DNA from: Bradyrhizobium sp.
GTDB lineage: Bacteria > Pseudomonadota > Alphaproteobacteria > Rhizobiales > Xanthobacteraceae
Assembly: GCF_004799445.1 (NCBI RefSeq)
Contig: NZ_SSNA01000081.1
Coordinates: forward strand, 1 to 64,000
DNA: 64,000 nt
Direction of reading: 5' to 3'
Shown: in pieces, positions 27,131 to 37,607 of the stretch
Numbering within the stretch: position 1 is the stretch's first letter
Layout of the letters: each line of letters begins with the position of its first letter
Position numbers and translations under genes: made by a program
The notes under the pieces: generated by a model
What the model was told of the DNA's origin: nothing
Seen by the model: only the letters and a program-made list of their open reading frames with translations
Databases searched by the model: none

Positions 27131-27174
27131 CCAATTCCCCGGGCATTTGACCGGCCTTGTCGCCGGGGAATTGG
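27131..27174. repeat. Perfect 12-base inverted repeat upstream of clpP
   Basis: CCAATTCCCCGG (27131-27142) and CCGGGGAATTGG (27163-27174) are exact complements separated by 20 bases. The site lies in the 284-base tig-clpP gap, 145 bases before clpP. It has no T run, so it is not a good intrinsic terminator; an operator or RNA stem in the clpP leader is more likely. The rest of the gap shows no gene. Confidence 0.6.
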
Positions 27175-27318
27175 CCCATATCTGTGGGCTCTGTCTCTGA
27201 AGTCCTGCATCACGGGACGTTCCTCCGCGGTGGGCAATTCCAGTCAGTTCGGTCTTGCCGACGGATGTTCGTCTCCGCCAACCTGTCTACGAACTGTCTA
27301 CTAACCCTTGGGTGACTA

Positions 27319-27951
27319 ATGCGCGATCCGGTGGAAACCTACATGCAGCTCGTGCCGATGGTGGTCGAGCAGACCAACCGTGGCGAGCGGGCCTACGACA
27401 TCTTCTCGCGCCTGCTCAAGGAGCGCATCATCTTCGTGACCGGACCGGTCGAGGACGGCATGTCGACGCTGGTCGTCGCGCAGCTTCTGTTTCTCGAAGC
27501 CGAGAATCCGAAGAAGGAAATCTCGATGTACATCAATTCGCCGGGCGGGGTGGTGACTTCGGGCCTTGCGATCTACGACACCATGCAGTTCATCCGTCCG
27601 CCGGTATCGACGCTTTGCACGGGGCAGGCGGCCTCGATGGGTTCGCTGCTGCTGGCCGCGGGCCACAAGGACATGCGCTTCTCGCTGCCGAATTCGCGCA
27701 TCATGGTCCACCAGCCCTCCGGCGGCTTCCAGGGCCAGGCCACCGACATCATGCTGCACGCCCAGGAAATCCTGAACCTGAAGAAGCGGCTCAACGAGAT
27801 CTACGTCAAGCACACCGGACAGACCTTCAAGGCGATCGAGGACGCGCTGGAGCGCGACAAGTTCCTGACCGCCGAGATGGCCCGCGACTTCGGTATTGTC
27901 GACAAGGTGATCGACAAGCGGTCGGAAGACCCCACGGCCAAGACCCCGTAG
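27319..27951 (+). CDS. clpP: ATP-dependent Clp protease proteolytic subunit
   Basis: A 210-residue serine peptidase that forms the two-ring barrel degrading proteins fed by ClpX or ClpA. The catalytic Ser lies in [11 protein letters not shown], the His in IMVHQPSGG, and the Asp is in the later DFGIVDKV region or near it. The [11 protein letters not shown] block of the oxyanion strand is typical. It is followed by clpX after 422 bases, the usual order in alphaproteobacteria. Confidence 0.96.
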   Translation: MRDPVETYMQLVPMVVEQTNRGERAYDIFSRLLKERIIFVTGPVEDGMSTLVVAQLLFLEAENPKKEISMYINSPGGVVTSGLAIYDTMQFIRPPVSTLCTGQAASMGSLLLAAGHKDMRFSLPNSRIMVHQPSGGFQGQATDIMLHAQEILNLKKRLNEIYVKHTGQTFKAIEDALERDKFLTAEMARDFGIVDKVIDKRSEDPTAKTP

Positions 27952-28373
27952 CGGGGCGCGCTGCCGGGAACCGCTGGTTGCGTCGCCATCCCCCGTCATT
28001 TGGGCTGGAAAGCGCCTTTACACCCCCGGCGGGGGTAAAAGTTCCGCTTTCGTGCTGGTCCGGCGGCGTGGCAATCGCGCAACGCCGGGCCGATTTCGAC
28101 ACTTTTGCCCGGTGCGGAAGCCGCAAATCACGGTATTGTCACGGATATCGGATGGCCGGCCGGTTAGCGAATTCTTGATAGTCGGGTGCGACCATGGTTG
28201 GCTAGGTCGAATAGGTTATGATCGCGGGGGATTCGAATTGGCCGCGATTCGCGCGGTATCGAGAGCATAGGGTCTTCTTTGGTACGGATTTTGCTCTATC
28301 TAGAACTCTGTGCCGGTAATTCCCGGAATGGGGCGATCGAGCGTACGGGATCGAACGGCGGACGGAGATAAGA
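27952..28373. other. clpP-clpX intergenic region (422 bases)
   Basis: No coding gene seen. Just after clpP a stem TTTA-CA-CCCCC / GGGGG-TAAA lies at 28017-28039, the most terminator-like structure here though without a T tract. The remaining part likely holds the clpX promoter; no confident -35/-10 pair could be picked by eye. Confidence 0.6.
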
Positions 28374-29648
<1,275 letters not shown>

Positions 29649-29769
29649 TCGTCGCGGTCGCCGGCGAACTTTGCGCGCATTTGTTCCGGCTGCCGGGCCT
29701 TCCGGCGGCCATGCTGGCGTAGCTTGTCCGTTAGCGTTTAGCCCCGACTGGCGGCCCTTTCTCAACGAC

Positions 29770-29800
29770 TTGACACCCACATGGTCGATAGCCACCTAAT
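29770..29800 (+). promoter_or_regulatory. Candidate lon promoter
   Basis: TTGACA at 29770-29775 is a perfect -35 box. A weak -10 box CCTAAT at 29795-29800 follows at 19 bases. The preceding CTTGAC also resembles an RpoH -35 element, fitting heat-shock control of lon, but no good RpoH -10 is visible. The rest of the 305-base clpX-lon gap shows no gene. Confidence 0.35.
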
Positions 29801-29953
29801 GCTGTCGGCAGCGAAAATCCCACGCTGAGATTCGCTGCAACACGATCCGCGAAAGTACGGCAGACGCCATACGATCCCGGAGCATTAGGCACCTTGTGGC
29901 GGTTGCGCACAAAGCGGACTGCGTGCAAGGGGGCACAACAAAAGGAAAAGGCC

Positions 29954-32380
29954 ATGACGACCCCCAAACCCCGGCCATCTATCGTTCACGGCGAAAGCCA
30001 TTCTTATCCGGTGCTGCCGCTGCGCGACATCGTCGTTTTCCCGCACATGATCGTGCCGCTGTTCGTCGGCCGCGAGAAATCGATCCGCGCGCTCGAAGAA
30101 GTGATGAAGAATGACGCCCTGATCATGCTGGCGACGCAGAAGAATGCGTCGGACGACGATCCGACCCCGGATTCGATCTACGAAACCGGCACGCTCGCCA
30201 GCGTCCTGCAGCTGCTCAAATTGCCCGACGGCACCGTCAAGGTGCTGGTGGAGGGGCTTGAGCGCGCCCGCGTGCAAAAATACACGCCCCGGACCGAATA
30301 TTACGAAGCCACCGCGATTGCGCTGGCCGACACCGACGCTACCTCCGTCGAGGCCGAAGCGCTGTCGCGCTCGGTGGTGTCGGATTTCGAAAGCTATGTG
30401 AAGCTCAACAAGAAGATCTCGGCCGAAGTCGTCGGCGTGGTGCAGGCGATCACTGATTTCGCCAAGCTCGGCGACACCGTGGCTTCGCATCTGGCCGTCA
30501 AGATCGCCGACCGCCAGGCGATCCTGGAGACGCTGTCGGTGACCGCGCGCCTTGAGAAGGTGCTCGGGCTGATGGAGAGCGAGATCTCGGTGCTGCAGGT
30601 CGAAAAGCGCATCCGCTCGCGCGTCAAGCGCCAGATGGAGAAGACCCAGCGCGAATATTATCTCAACGAGCAGATGAAGGCGATCCAGAAGGAGCTCGGC
30701 GACGACGAAGGCCGCGACGAGCTGGCCGATCTGGAAGAGAAGATTGCCAAGACCAAGCTCTCCAAGGAAGCGCGCGAGAAGGCACAGCACGAGCTGAAGA
30801 AGCTGCGCCAGATGTCGCCGATGTCCGCGGAAGCCACCGTCGTGCGCAATTATCTCGACTGGCTGCTCTCGATCCCGTGGAACAAGAAGTCCAAGGTCAA
30901 GAAGGATCTGGTCGCAGCCCAAGCGGTGCTCGACAACGACCACTATGGGCTTGAGAAGGTCAAGGACCGCATCGTCGAGTATCTCGCCGTGCAGTCGCGC
31001 GCCAACAAGCTGACCGGACCGATCCTGTGTCTGGTCGGGCCTCCTGGCGTCGGCAAGACCTCGCTCGGCAAGTCGATCGCGAGGGCGACGGGACGCGAAT
31101 TCGTTCGCGTGTCGCTCGGCGGCGTGCGCGACGAAGCCGAGATCCGTGGTCATCGCCGCACCTATATCGGCTCGATGCCCGGCAAGATCATCCAGTCGAT
31201 GCGCAAGGCGAAGACCTCCAATCCGCTGTTCCTGCTGGACGAGATCGACAAGATGGGCGCCGACTTCCGCGGCGATCCGTCATCGGCATTGCTGGAGGTC
31301 CTCGACCCCGAGCAGAACTCGAGCTTCAACGACCACTATCTCGAGGTCGACTACGATCTGTCCAACGTGATGTTCATCACCACCGCGAATACGCTGAATA
31401 TTCCGGGGCCGCTGATGGACCGCATGGAGATCATCCGGATCGCCGGCTACACCGAGAACGAGAAGGTCGAGATCGCGCGCAAGCATCTGATCCCGAACGC
31501 GATCTCTAAGCACGGCCTGGATTCCAAGGAATGGTCGATCGACGACGACGCGCTGCTGCTGATGATTCGGCGCTACACCCGCGAAGCGGGCGTGCGCAAT
31601 CTCGAGCGTGAGCTTTCGACACTGGCCCGCAAGGCGGTGAAGGAGCTGATGATCTCGAAGAAGAAGTCGGTCAAGGTCACCGAGAAGTCGATCGAGGAAT
31701 TCCTCGGCGTGCCGAAGTATCGTTACGGCGAGATCGAGAGCGAACCGCAGATCGGCATTGTTACGGGCCTTGCCTGGACCGATGTCGGCGGCGAGCTGCT
31801 CACGATCGAAGGCGTCATGATGCCCGGCAAGGGCAAGATGACCGTCACGGGCAATCTGCGCGACGTGATGAAGGAGTCGATTTCGGCGGCGGCGTCCTAC
31901 GTTCGCTCGCGCGCCGTCGGCTTCGGCATCGAGCCGCCTTTGTTCGACAAGCGCGATATCCACGTCCACGTGCCCGAGGGGGCGACCCCAAAGGACGGAC
32001 CTTCGGCGGGGGTCGCGATGGCCACTGCGATCGTCTCGGTCATGACCGGCATTCCGGTCCGCCACGACGTCGCCATGACCGGCGAAATCACCTTGCGGGG
32101 CAGGGTGCTTCCGATCGGTGGCTTGAAGGAGAAGCTGCTGGCGGCCGCGCGCGGCGGCATCAAGACGGTGCTGATCCCCGAGGACAACGCCAAGGATCTC
32201 ACGGAGATTTCCGATGCGATCAAGGGCGGGATGAACATCATCCCGGTGGCCCGGCTCGACGACGTCGTCTCCAAGGCGCTGGTGCGCCCGCCGGTGCCGA
32301 TCGTCTGGGAAGAGGACACCAAGGTGGTGGTCAAGCCGGAAGCCGGCGACGAAGCTCCCGGTGGCCTGACGGCGCACTGA
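29954..32380 (+). CDS. lon: ATP-dependent protease Lon
   Basis: An 808-residue soluble AAA+ protease that degrades misfolded and regulatory proteins. The N-terminal LON domain begins [20 protein letters not shown]. The ATPase has Walker [16 protein letters not shown] and Walker [11 protein letters not shown]. The C-terminal Ser-Lys dyad is in [13 protein letters not shown] and the later [13 protein letters not shown] 29954 is preceded by AAAAGGAAAAGG and gives the family N-terminus; the upstream extension is not conserved-like. A strong terminator follows. Confidence 0.97.
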   Translation: MTTPKPRPSIVHGESHSYPVLPLRDIVVFPHMIVPLFVGREKSIRALEEVMKNDALIMLATQKNASDDDPTPDSIYETGTLASVLQLLKLPDGTVKVLVEGLERARVQKYTPRTEYYEATAIALADTDATSVEAEALSRSVVSDFESYVKLNKKISAEVVGVVQAITDFAKLGDTVASHLAVKIADRQAILETLSVTARLEKVLGLMESEISVLQVEKRIRSRVKRQMEKTQREYYLNEQMKAIQKELGDDEGRDELADLEEKIAKTKLSKEAREKAQHELKKLRQMSPMSAEATVVRNYLDWLLSIPWNKKSKVKKDLVAAQAVLDNDHYGLEKVKDRIVEYLAVQSRANKLTGPILCLVGPPGVGKTSLGKSIARATGREFVRVSLGGVRDEAEIRGHRRTYIGSMPGKIIQSMRKAKTSNPLFLLDEIDKMGADFRGDPSSALLEVLDPEQNSSFNDHYLEVDYDLSNVMFITTANTLNIPGPLMDRMEIIRIAGYTENEKVEIARKHLIPNAISKHGLDSKEWSIDDDALLLMIRRYTREAGVRNLERELSTLARKAVKELMISKKKSVKVTEKSIEEFLGVPKYRYGEIESEPQIGIVTGLAWTDVGGELLTIEGVMMPGKGKMTVTGNLRDVMKESISAAASYVRSRAVGFGIEPPLFDKRDIHVHVPEGATPKDGPSAGVAMATAIVSVMTGIPVRHDVAMTGEITLRGRVLPIGGLKEKLLAAARGGIKTVLIPEDNAKDLTEISDAIKGGMNIIPVARLDDVVSKALVRPPVPIVWEEDTKVVVKPEAGDEAPGGLTAH

Positions 32381-32404
32381 ACGAGCCCATGACAAAATGA
32401 ATAG

Positions 32405-32431
32405 AACGGCGCCTTCGGGCGCCGTTTTTTT
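32405..32431 (+). terminator. Intrinsic terminator after lon
   Basis: AACGGCGCC, TTCG tetraloop, GGCGCCGTT, then a run of eight T. It lies about 25 bases after the lon stop codon. Confidence 0.93.
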
Positions 32432-32536
32432 GTGGGTATCGGGTTCGGGTAGCCACGGGAGGGAGCGGGCCGGCCCGGCGATTGAGGGACTGCCATCTTG
32501 CACCGGAGGGGTGCCTGAGGCTAAACACGCAAGCGA

Positions 32537-32613
32537 GGGCGGCTAGCTCAGCTGGTTAGAGCATCTCGTTTACACCGAGAGGGTCGGGAGTTCGAATCTC
32601 TCGCCGCCTACCA
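32537..32613 (+). tRNA. tRNA-Val (UAC)
   Basis: A 77-base tRNA with encoded CCA. The anticodon stem TCTCG/CGAGA encloses loop TTTACAC, anticodon TAC, which reads GUN valine codons. The acceptor stem GGGCGGC/GCCGCCT has a G-U pair at its first position. T-arm GTTCGAATC is intact. It lies directly after the lon terminator. Confidence 0.93.
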
Positions 32614-32650
32614 GCCTTGGCCCGACGGATTTGGCCGCCGAGGGGCTGCG

Positions 32651-33241
32651 ATGAGCCATCGAATCCTCGTCTTTTACGGCTCCTATCGTTCCGACCGGAT
32701 GGGCATCCGCCTCGCCGAATTCGTGGTTGAGCGGTTACGGCGCCGGGGCAATGCCGTCGAACTGATCGACGCCAAGGCGGTCAACCTTCCGATGCTCGAC
32801 CGGATGTACAAGGAATATCCGAGCGGAGAAGCCCCCGAGCCGCTGCAGCGGTTGGCCGGCAAGATTCGAGATGCGGATGGCTTCGTATTCGTCACCGGCG
32901 AATATAATTGGGGTGTCCAGCCCGGACTGAAGAACCTGACGGATCATTTTCTGGAGGAATGGTTCTGGCGTCCCGTTGCGATCGCGAGCTATTCGGCAGG
33001 ACGTTTCTCCGGCGCACGGGCCGCAACCGCCTGGCACGGCACTCTCTCCGAGATGGGGATGGTCGTGACGTCAAGCACGATTGCCGTTGGTCCGATTGGT
33101 CAGACCCTCTCGGCTGATGGTGCGCCGACGGGTGCAAGCGGCGAAGCTCTCGAACGGGCGTTTCCGCGCTTTGCCGACGATCTGATGTGGTGGGTAGAAG
33201 CGGCAAAGATGCAGCGACAACGCAAGGCGCCGCCGTTTTGA
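32651..33241 (+). CDS. NADPH-dependent FMN reductase family protein
   Basis: A 196-residue flavodoxin-fold protein. The N-terminal phosphate-binding loop is FYGSYRSDRMGIRLA and the second flavin loop is TGEYNWGVQPGLKNLTDH, both as in YieF/AzoR-type and ArsH-related NADPH:FMN or quinone reductases. It probably transfers two electrons from NADPH to quinones, azo dyes or metal ions; the exact substrate cannot be read. It starts the accessory stretch after tRNA-Val and has no clear operon partner. Confidence 0.85.
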   Translation: MSHRILVFYGSYRSDRMGIRLAEFVVERLRRRGNAVELIDAKAVNLPMLDRMYKEYPSGEAPEPLQRLAGKIRDADGFVFVTGEYNWGVQPGLKNLTDHFLEEWFWRPVAIASYSAGRFSGARAATAWHGTLSEMGMVVTSSTIAVGPIGQTLSADGAPTGASGEALERAFPRFADDLMWWVEAAKMQRQRKAPPF

Positions 33242-33343
33242 TCGACTAACCGCCCTGATTCCGGTGGCCCGGCACGGCACCCGCCTCACCCCCAAATCCA
33301 CAGGCGTGGCCGTGTCCAGGACCGATCATGATGGCCCGCCCCA

Positions 33344-33580
33344 TCAGCGCGCCATTCCTGTGGTTGTCCCCGTTCCTGTGGTCGTCCCTGAGGGACCCTC
33401 GGCTGGCGGTGGGGTTCCGTCTCGCACCGTCGACCCCGGTGTTCCGCTCGGTCCGGGATTAGGCGCAAGATGGGTCGTGTTCCATGGTCCCCATGTGACG
33501 ACAGCCATCGCCAGAACGAACGCTACAGCGATAGCGACGAACCTTCGAAAGCTGCCTTCCCAATCCTGACTATCCCGCAT
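33344..33580 (-). CDS. Small membrane protein with Pro/Gly/Thr-rich tail
   Basis: A 78-residue protein. Residues about 12-30 form one membrane helix (FVAIAVAFVLAMAVVTWGPW), followed by a low-complexity tail rich in Pro, Gly and Thr (GTTTGTGTTTGMAR at the end). GGAG lies at a good distance before ATG 33580; an upstream GTG would add four residues. Single-pass topology is expected. Function unknown, and the low-complexity tail makes coding status less sure. Confidence 0.5.
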   Translation of the reverse strand: MRDSQDWEGSFRRFVAIAVAFVLAMAVVTWGPWNTTHLAPNPGPSGTPGSTVRDGTPPPAEGPSGTTTGTGTTTGMAR

Positions 33581-33614
33581 GCGGCTCTCCACGTTGGTTC
33601 TGGTAATCCTGACT

Positions 33615-33974
33615 TCAAGCTGTCTTGGTGAACATCGTCAGGACGCCGTCGGCGACGTTGATGGCAACGACGTGCGACGAATTCAGGCCCTTGGCCTTGA
33701 GGGCGGCCGCCACCTGCGGGTTCGCGTCAATGGACTTGCGCAGGGACTGCATGTCTTCGTCGCTTGTCTGTGAGACGATGTCATTGACCTTCGAGCGCAC
33801 CGCCGGTTTGAGGTCCTTGACGTCGACGATCTGGATGCTGCGTATGACGGCACTGGACTGGTCAGGCGGCGTCTGTGCCTCCGGTTGCGAGGGTGCTGTG
33901 CCCTGTGCCTGCACGAAAGCTGGCGTCCCGAGGGAGAGCGCCGCAATAATGACGGATGCCGTAAAGATGCGCAT
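33615..33974 (-). CDS. Exported hypothetical protein
   Basis: A 119-residue protein with a clear signal peptide (residues 1-24, MRIFTASVIIAALSLG, cleavage near VQAQG). The mature part has a Pro/Gln/Ser-rich linker and then an alpha/beta region ending HVVAINVADGVLTMFTKTA. I do not recognise a family. ATG 33974 has AAGGAG six bases upstream and a GTG two codons earlier is less suitable. It lies 34 bases upstream of the small membrane protein gene and may be in one unit with it. Confidence 0.65.
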   Translation of the reverse strand: MRIFTASVIIAALSLGTPAFVQAQGTAPSQPEAQTPPDQSSAVIRSIQIVDVKDLKPAVRSKVNDIVSQTSDEDMQSLRKSIDANPQVAAALKAKGLNSSHVVAINVADGVLTMFTKTA

Positions 33975-34133
33975 GGTCACTCCTTTCCAGGTTGAAAAAC
34001 CAAAAAAATCCTATCCGCGAAATTTGGTCAGGGTCTGATTCTGATGTGGCCATTACGTGAAACCAATGCGACGGAACAGCGGAGGCACCGGAACTATGGA
34101 GATTCACGCGCGCCGATCCCTGCTGTTTGGCTT

Positions 34134-34424
34134 TCACGAGACGCCGCGCGCGCCCTGAATATGCTTGGTGAATATGCGGACGACGTAGCCTTTGATGCGC
34201 GGGGCTTCATCGTACAAGTCGGAGGCTATTCGTTCGATCGTGCCGCGATGGGTCACAAACTGCGCTTGCCGGGCGATGCTTGGCGTACCCTTTGTTTGTG
34301 CCAGTTCATCCATCGCGGCATCGCTGATCTGGCATTGGATCGTTTCACCGTCGTTCACCATCGAAAAGGCGAACGCCAACCGCTCGTTGTCGTGTCCGAC
34401 AATTTGGCCACGCGTCAGCGGCAT
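34134..34424 (-). CDS. DUF1488 family protein
   Basis: A 96-residue cytoplasmic protein that fits the DUF1488 family: a strand F-x-M-x-N-D-G-E-x-I-x-C (FSMVNDGETIQCQIS) followed by an acidic helix (DAAMDELAQ), and the usual length of 85-100. The family has no known function. I start it at 34424 (MPLTRGQ). It is divergent from the 37-residue membrane ORF at 34495. Confidence 0.65.
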   Translation of the reverse strand: MPLTRGQIVGHDNERLAFAFSMVNDGETIQCQISDAAMDELAQTKGTPSIARQAQFVTHRGTIERIASDLYDEAPRIKGYVVRIFTKHIQGARGVS

Positions 34425-34494
34425 GGAAATCCCCGTCCGTTTGAAGCTATAATGCGTCGTCCTGTCGCTTCTGTCGAACAAACCGGGATGCTCA

Positions 34495-34608
34495 ATGGGC
34501 GGTTACACCAAAAAAGAGAGGGCGAGAATAACCGCCGGAGCAGTCGCCGCCGTCGTCATTGTGGGTTGGCTCGTCGTGCTCGGCATCGTTCTCTTGTCGG
34601 TGCGCTGA
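34495..34608 (+). CDS. 37-residue membrane micro-protein
   Basis: A short ORF: ATG at 34495 and TGA at 34606-34608. The product has a charged N-terminus (MGGYTKKERARI) followed by one hydrophobic helix (about residues 13-36, with AAVVIVGWLVVLGIVLL). The codon usage is like the neighbours. The final A of its TGA is the first base of the ATG of the decayed SRAP gene, so the two may have been translationally coupled. Coding status is likely but not certain because of its size. Confidence 0.5.
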   Translation: MGGYTKKERARITAGAVAAVVIVGWLVVLGIVLLSVR

Positions 34609-34800
34609 TGTGTAATCTCTATTCGGTCACCGCCGACCAGGCCGCTATGCCTTGTTCCGCCCCAACGTCGGTAACCTGCCGCCGATACCGGCCGTATTCA
34701 CAGATTTTCCGGCTCCGGTGCGCAACGCTGGTGCCGAGCGGGAATTGACGATGATGCGCCGGTGGCATGCCGCCGACGCCGAGATTCGGTTGGCTGCCAG
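34608..34800 (+). pseudogene. Decayed SRAP (YedK/HMCES) gene
   Basis: Frame 1 starts MCNLYSVTADQAAM, the N-terminus of SRAP proteins, with the catalytic Cys2 that crosslinks to abasic sites in single-stranded DNA. After a frameshift near 34650 a second frame gives RPNVGNLPPIPAVF and RELTMM, which continue the family. After another shift near 34760 a third frame gives GMPPTPRFGWLPV, the next family block. The rest of the usual 200-plus residues is missing. At least two frameshifts plus a truncation make this a pseudogene. The ATG overlaps the stop of the 37-residue ORF. Confidence 0.65.
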
Positions 34801-34995
34801 TCGCTCGATGCACTGGCACGGAAGCGCGCGACGGCGAGGCCGCATGTCCGAGACGAGTCAAACTGAGAAGAACTTAATGCGAGCATAAGTTTTCCGCCGT
34901 TCCGCCGATAGCGGACCAGGCCGGGATGTGTTAGGCAAGGCCGCCTGACTAAATTGCAAAACATCTGCAATAAGCGGCACAGGGAGGAATATGTG

Positions 34996-35457
34996 ATGCG
35001 TTATACGGCTCTTGCGGCGATGGCGGTGTTCGGCATTTCAACGACTGCCGCTCTCGCGTTGGACTCAAGCGTTACCATGACCTCGTCCATGTCAACGGAC
35101 GCGCTATGGAAAAAAGTAGGCGACTTTTGCGGGATCGCTTCATGGCATCCGGCGATTGAAAAATGTGTCCTCAGTGCGGATGGCAAGCAGCGCACGCTCT
35201 CGTTAAAGGGCGGCGGTACGATCGTTGAGGCGTTGGAAAACTGGGACAATGCCAATCACAGCTATAAGTACACAATCCTGTCTGGCCCGTTGCCGGTCGC
35301 AAACTATCACTCGACCATCACCGTGACGGGAGACGCCAAGGGTTCAGCCTTGAAATGGACCGGCACTTATGATGCGAAAGGCGCGCCCGACGCCGATGCC
35401 AAAAAAGCCATCGATGGCGTTTATGAGGCCGGTGCCAAGGCGCTAACCGGTAGCTGA
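34996..35457 (+). CDS. Exported SRPBCC-fold protein
   Basis: A 153-residue protein with a signal peptide (residues 1-20, MRYTALAAMAVFGISTTAAL, cut near ALA). The mature part has the START-like SRPBCC pattern of polyketide cyclase/dehydrase family proteins, with WKKVGDFCGIASWHPAIEKC and later LKWTGTYDAKGAPD. The fold encloses a hydrophobic ligand pocket; the ligand is unknown. ATG 34996 is preceded by GGGAGG. A strong terminator follows at 35513. Confidence 0.78.
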   Translation: MRYTALAAMAVFGISTTAALALDSSVTMTSSMSTDALWKKVGDFCGIASWHPAIEKCVLSADGKQRTLSLKGGGTIVEALENWDNANHSYKYTILSGPLPVANYHSTITVTGDAKGSALKWTGTYDAKGAPDADAKKAIDGVYEAGAKALTGS

Positions 35458-35512
35458 TCTCCCCAAACGGTCGGCAGATGACGCCCGCAAAACTTCTTTG
35501 AACCCAGACAAG

Positions 35513-35536
35513 AGACCGCCTCGCGGCGGTCTTTTT
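35513..35536 (+). terminator. Intrinsic terminator after SRPBCC gene
   Basis: AGACCGCC, TCGC loop, GGCGGTCT, then TTTTT. It lies 55 bases after the stop codon. Confidence 0.9.
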
Positions 35537-35783
35537 GTCGTCTACGATGGATCGCGGCTGGAAACGCGCGTTCGAAGCGCCGAACATGGGCGAACGGGAT
35601 CTCGCTCAATTTTATGCGAGCCCATGGATTTTGAGAATTTCGCGTGAAATAATAAACTCGCGTCACGGCTGGCGGTGATGTCCGGCCTTTGAGTACGAGC
35701 CAACTTCAAACTGTATGCACACGCACCGAACCGGCACCGGTTGAACGGACCCGACCGATAAACACTAAGCGCGGGAGAGAGTC

Positions 35784-36343
35784 ATGAAGCGGACTACATT
35801 CTCAGCGATTTTGATCATTGCAGCGGTGGTCGCCGTCTTCCTGGGCGGCAGGGCCATTTCCGCGCAGGATAAATACACTGTGCAAGTCCCGGGCGGGCTC
35901 GCCTTCGCTGACTTCAGAGGATACGAAGGCTGGCAAGTCATTGCCATCAGTGAGAACGGCGGCAAGATCGCTGTGATCATGGGGAATCCCGCAATGATCG
36001 ACGCCTTTAAGGAGGGCGTGCCGACAACGGCAAGCCTTTCCCGGACGGCGCCAGGATGGCGAAAATCCACTGGATCCCGAAAAAGCAAGAGTCCTACCCC
36101 GGTCAGCCAATGGTGCCGGGGGCCCAGCATGACGTCGATTTCATGGTGAAGGACAGCAAGAGGTTCGCCGACGGCGGCGGATGGGGATATGCCGAGTTCG
36201 AGTACGACGCGGCATCCGATACGTTCAGGCCCGGCACTTTGGATGACAAGCCGCCACAGGCGAACGATGCCAAGTGCGGGGTGGCCTGCCACACGATAGC
36301 GCAGAAAAGAGATTACGTTTTCACGGAGTACGCGCACCGGTGA
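35784..36343 (+). pseudogene. Cytochrome P460 family gene with a frameshift
   Basis: Two overlapping frames make one cytochrome P460-like protein. Frame 1 starts at 35784 with a signal peptide (MKRTTFSAILIIAAVVAVFL) and gives YEGWQVIAISENGG and VIMGNPAMIDAFKEGVP. A shift near 36018-36022 then moves to the frame with PFPDGARMAKIHW, VPGAQHDVDFMVKDSKRFA and the heme-binding region AKCGVACHT. The heme motif is C-x3-C-H rather than the usual C-x2-C-H. In Nitrosomonas, cytochrome P460 oxidises hydroxylamine. The shift is either a real inactivation or a sequencing error. HiPIP follows 90 bases later. Confidence 0.75.
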
Positions 36344-36432
36344 ACAACGAACAGGATTGTCATCGTCCGCCCGCTGCCTCCACCACCACAGGCATCGACC
36401 TGGACGAAGTGAAAGCCTGATGGGAGAAGGTC

Positions 36433-36708
36433 ATGAATAATGGCGGCAATGATTGCCAACGCATCTCACGCCGTGTGGCGCTCTCCGGCGCCGCGCTTGC
36501 ACTCGGCACGGCGGCAATCGCTACGGCGGTCTCGCAAGCGGCAGCGCAGCAGAAGATCAGCCAGGCGGACGCCAAATATCAGGGTACGCCGAAGGGCGAT
36601 CAGCACTGCGACGGCTGCCTCAACTTCCAACCGCCGAACGCGTGCAAATTCGTTCAAGGCGACGTCAGCCCGAGCGGCTGGTGCCAGCTGTTTACCCCGA
36701 AGAGCTAG
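36433..36708 (+). CDS. High-potential iron-sulfur protein (HiPIP)
   Basis: A 91-residue periplasmic 4Fe-4S electron carrier. The signal is Tat-like (ISRRVALSGAALALG). The mature protein has the family layout with four cluster Cys: HCDGCLNFQPP, NACKFVQGD and SGWCQLF. HiPIPs usually carry electrons to reaction centres or oxidases in the periplasm. ATG 36433 has GGGAGAAGG upstream. It directly follows the cytochrome P460 gene, so the two may have formed a small periplasmic electron-transfer unit. Confidence 0.9.
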   Translation: MNNGGNDCQRISRRVALSGAALALGTAAIATAVSQAAAQQKISQADAKYQGTPKGDQHCDGCLNFQPPNACKFVQGDVSPSGWCQLFTPKS

Positions 36709-36803
36709 TCCGGCGTCCGACGTTGTGGTTGATCGCGCGGAACAGGCCGATGTCGCGGCCTGGTCGGTCGTGGTGCTCCAGAAGTTTCACACAGCAACGT
36801 GCA

Positions 36804-37154
36804 TTAGGGCGTGACGTGGACGACGTTGCGGGTGCGATAATCGTGCGGAGCGCCGCCGCTAAGCGATTGCGTGCTGATGTATTCAAAGTAATCGTCACCT
36901 GCGACATTTTCCGCGCGGTAGGCCAATTCCGAGATAGAGGCCGAGCCAAACTTGCCGAGTTTCGGTCGAACCGTGATCTTCATGGAAACCAGACTCATGC
37001 CTAAAACACCGTACCTCTTGATCACGCAAACGCTGTTTCTCGGAAGGCTGAACTCGCGATAGCCCAGGGAATTGCCCAATACGCAAGGTGCCGCCTGGGC
37101 GATTGTCGCTGAGGCCAACGTTACGATCAAAATAATGGACAACCTGATCATCAT
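36804..37154 (-). CDS. Exported hypothetical protein
   Basis: A 116-residue protein with a signal peptide (MMIRLSIILIVTLASATIAQA), cleaved before APC. The mature part has two Cys (APCVLG and NSVCVIK) that could form a disulfide, then a basic strand-rich region. No family recognised. The ATG at 37154 follows a GGGGG stretch; the adjacent ATG at 37151 is nearly as good. Confidence 0.55.
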   Translation of the reverse strand: MMIRLSIILIVTLASATIAQAAPCVLGNSLGYREFSLPRNSVCVIKRYGVLGMSLVSMKITVRPKLGKFGSASISELAYRAENVAGDDYFEYISTQSLSGGAPHDYRTRNVVHVTP

Positions 37155-37235
37155 CGATCCCCCGCAATGGAAGTGCCGGCGTCGCATCATCCGCTTCCGC
37201 CGCCCCGTCTGCAACAATCGCTGGGGGAGCGGCAG

Positions 37236-37607
37236 CTATTTCGCAGGAACCGTCATCGGCTTGCCCTTGTCGACGATGTGCACGGTCAGCAGCTTCAGCG
37301 GCTTGTCTCCGACCACCTTGTAACCGGCATGGGGCACGTCGCGGACGTTGATCCCGGCTTGTCCGGACGGACGCGCGAGCTCTTTGCCGTCAGGAAATTG
37401 CAAGCTCGCGCCATCCAATACGTAAACCGCTTCCTCGCCGGGGTGGGTATGTTGCTCGATGCTGCTGCCCGGCGGCACTTCAAGAACGGCGATGATGATC
37501 TCCATGTTGGTGCCGGTCAGATCGCCCCGCTTCAACTCGATTCGGTTGGTCTGGGCGAGCGCCGTGGATATCATCGAAAGAAAGAGAACGGTTGCCAGGC
37601 GAAACAT
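37236..37607 (-). CDS. Exported cupin-domain protein
   Basis: A 123-residue protein with a signal peptide (MFRLATVLFLSMISTALA). The cupin core has EVPPGSSIEQHTHPGEEAVYVLDG, where the H-x-H and E of metal-binding motif 1 are present, and a second half with a HAGYKVV block (motif 2 His). It probably binds a metal in the periplasm. The function is unknown. ATG 37607 has GGAGG before it. It is the upstream gene of a minus-strand pair with the 116-residue exported protein. Confidence 0.78.
   Translation of the reverse strand: MFRLATVLFLSMISTALAQTNRIELKRGDLTGTNMEIIIAVLEVPPGSSIEQHTHPGEEAVYVLDGASLQFPDGKELARPSGQAGINVRDVPHAGYKVVGDKPLKLLTVHIVDKGKPMTVPAK

Noticed and set aside
28017..28039. Terminator after clpP
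   Set aside because: The stem TTTA-CA-CCCCC / GGGGG-TAAA is present but lacks a T run, so it is described in the intergenic entry and not called a terminator.
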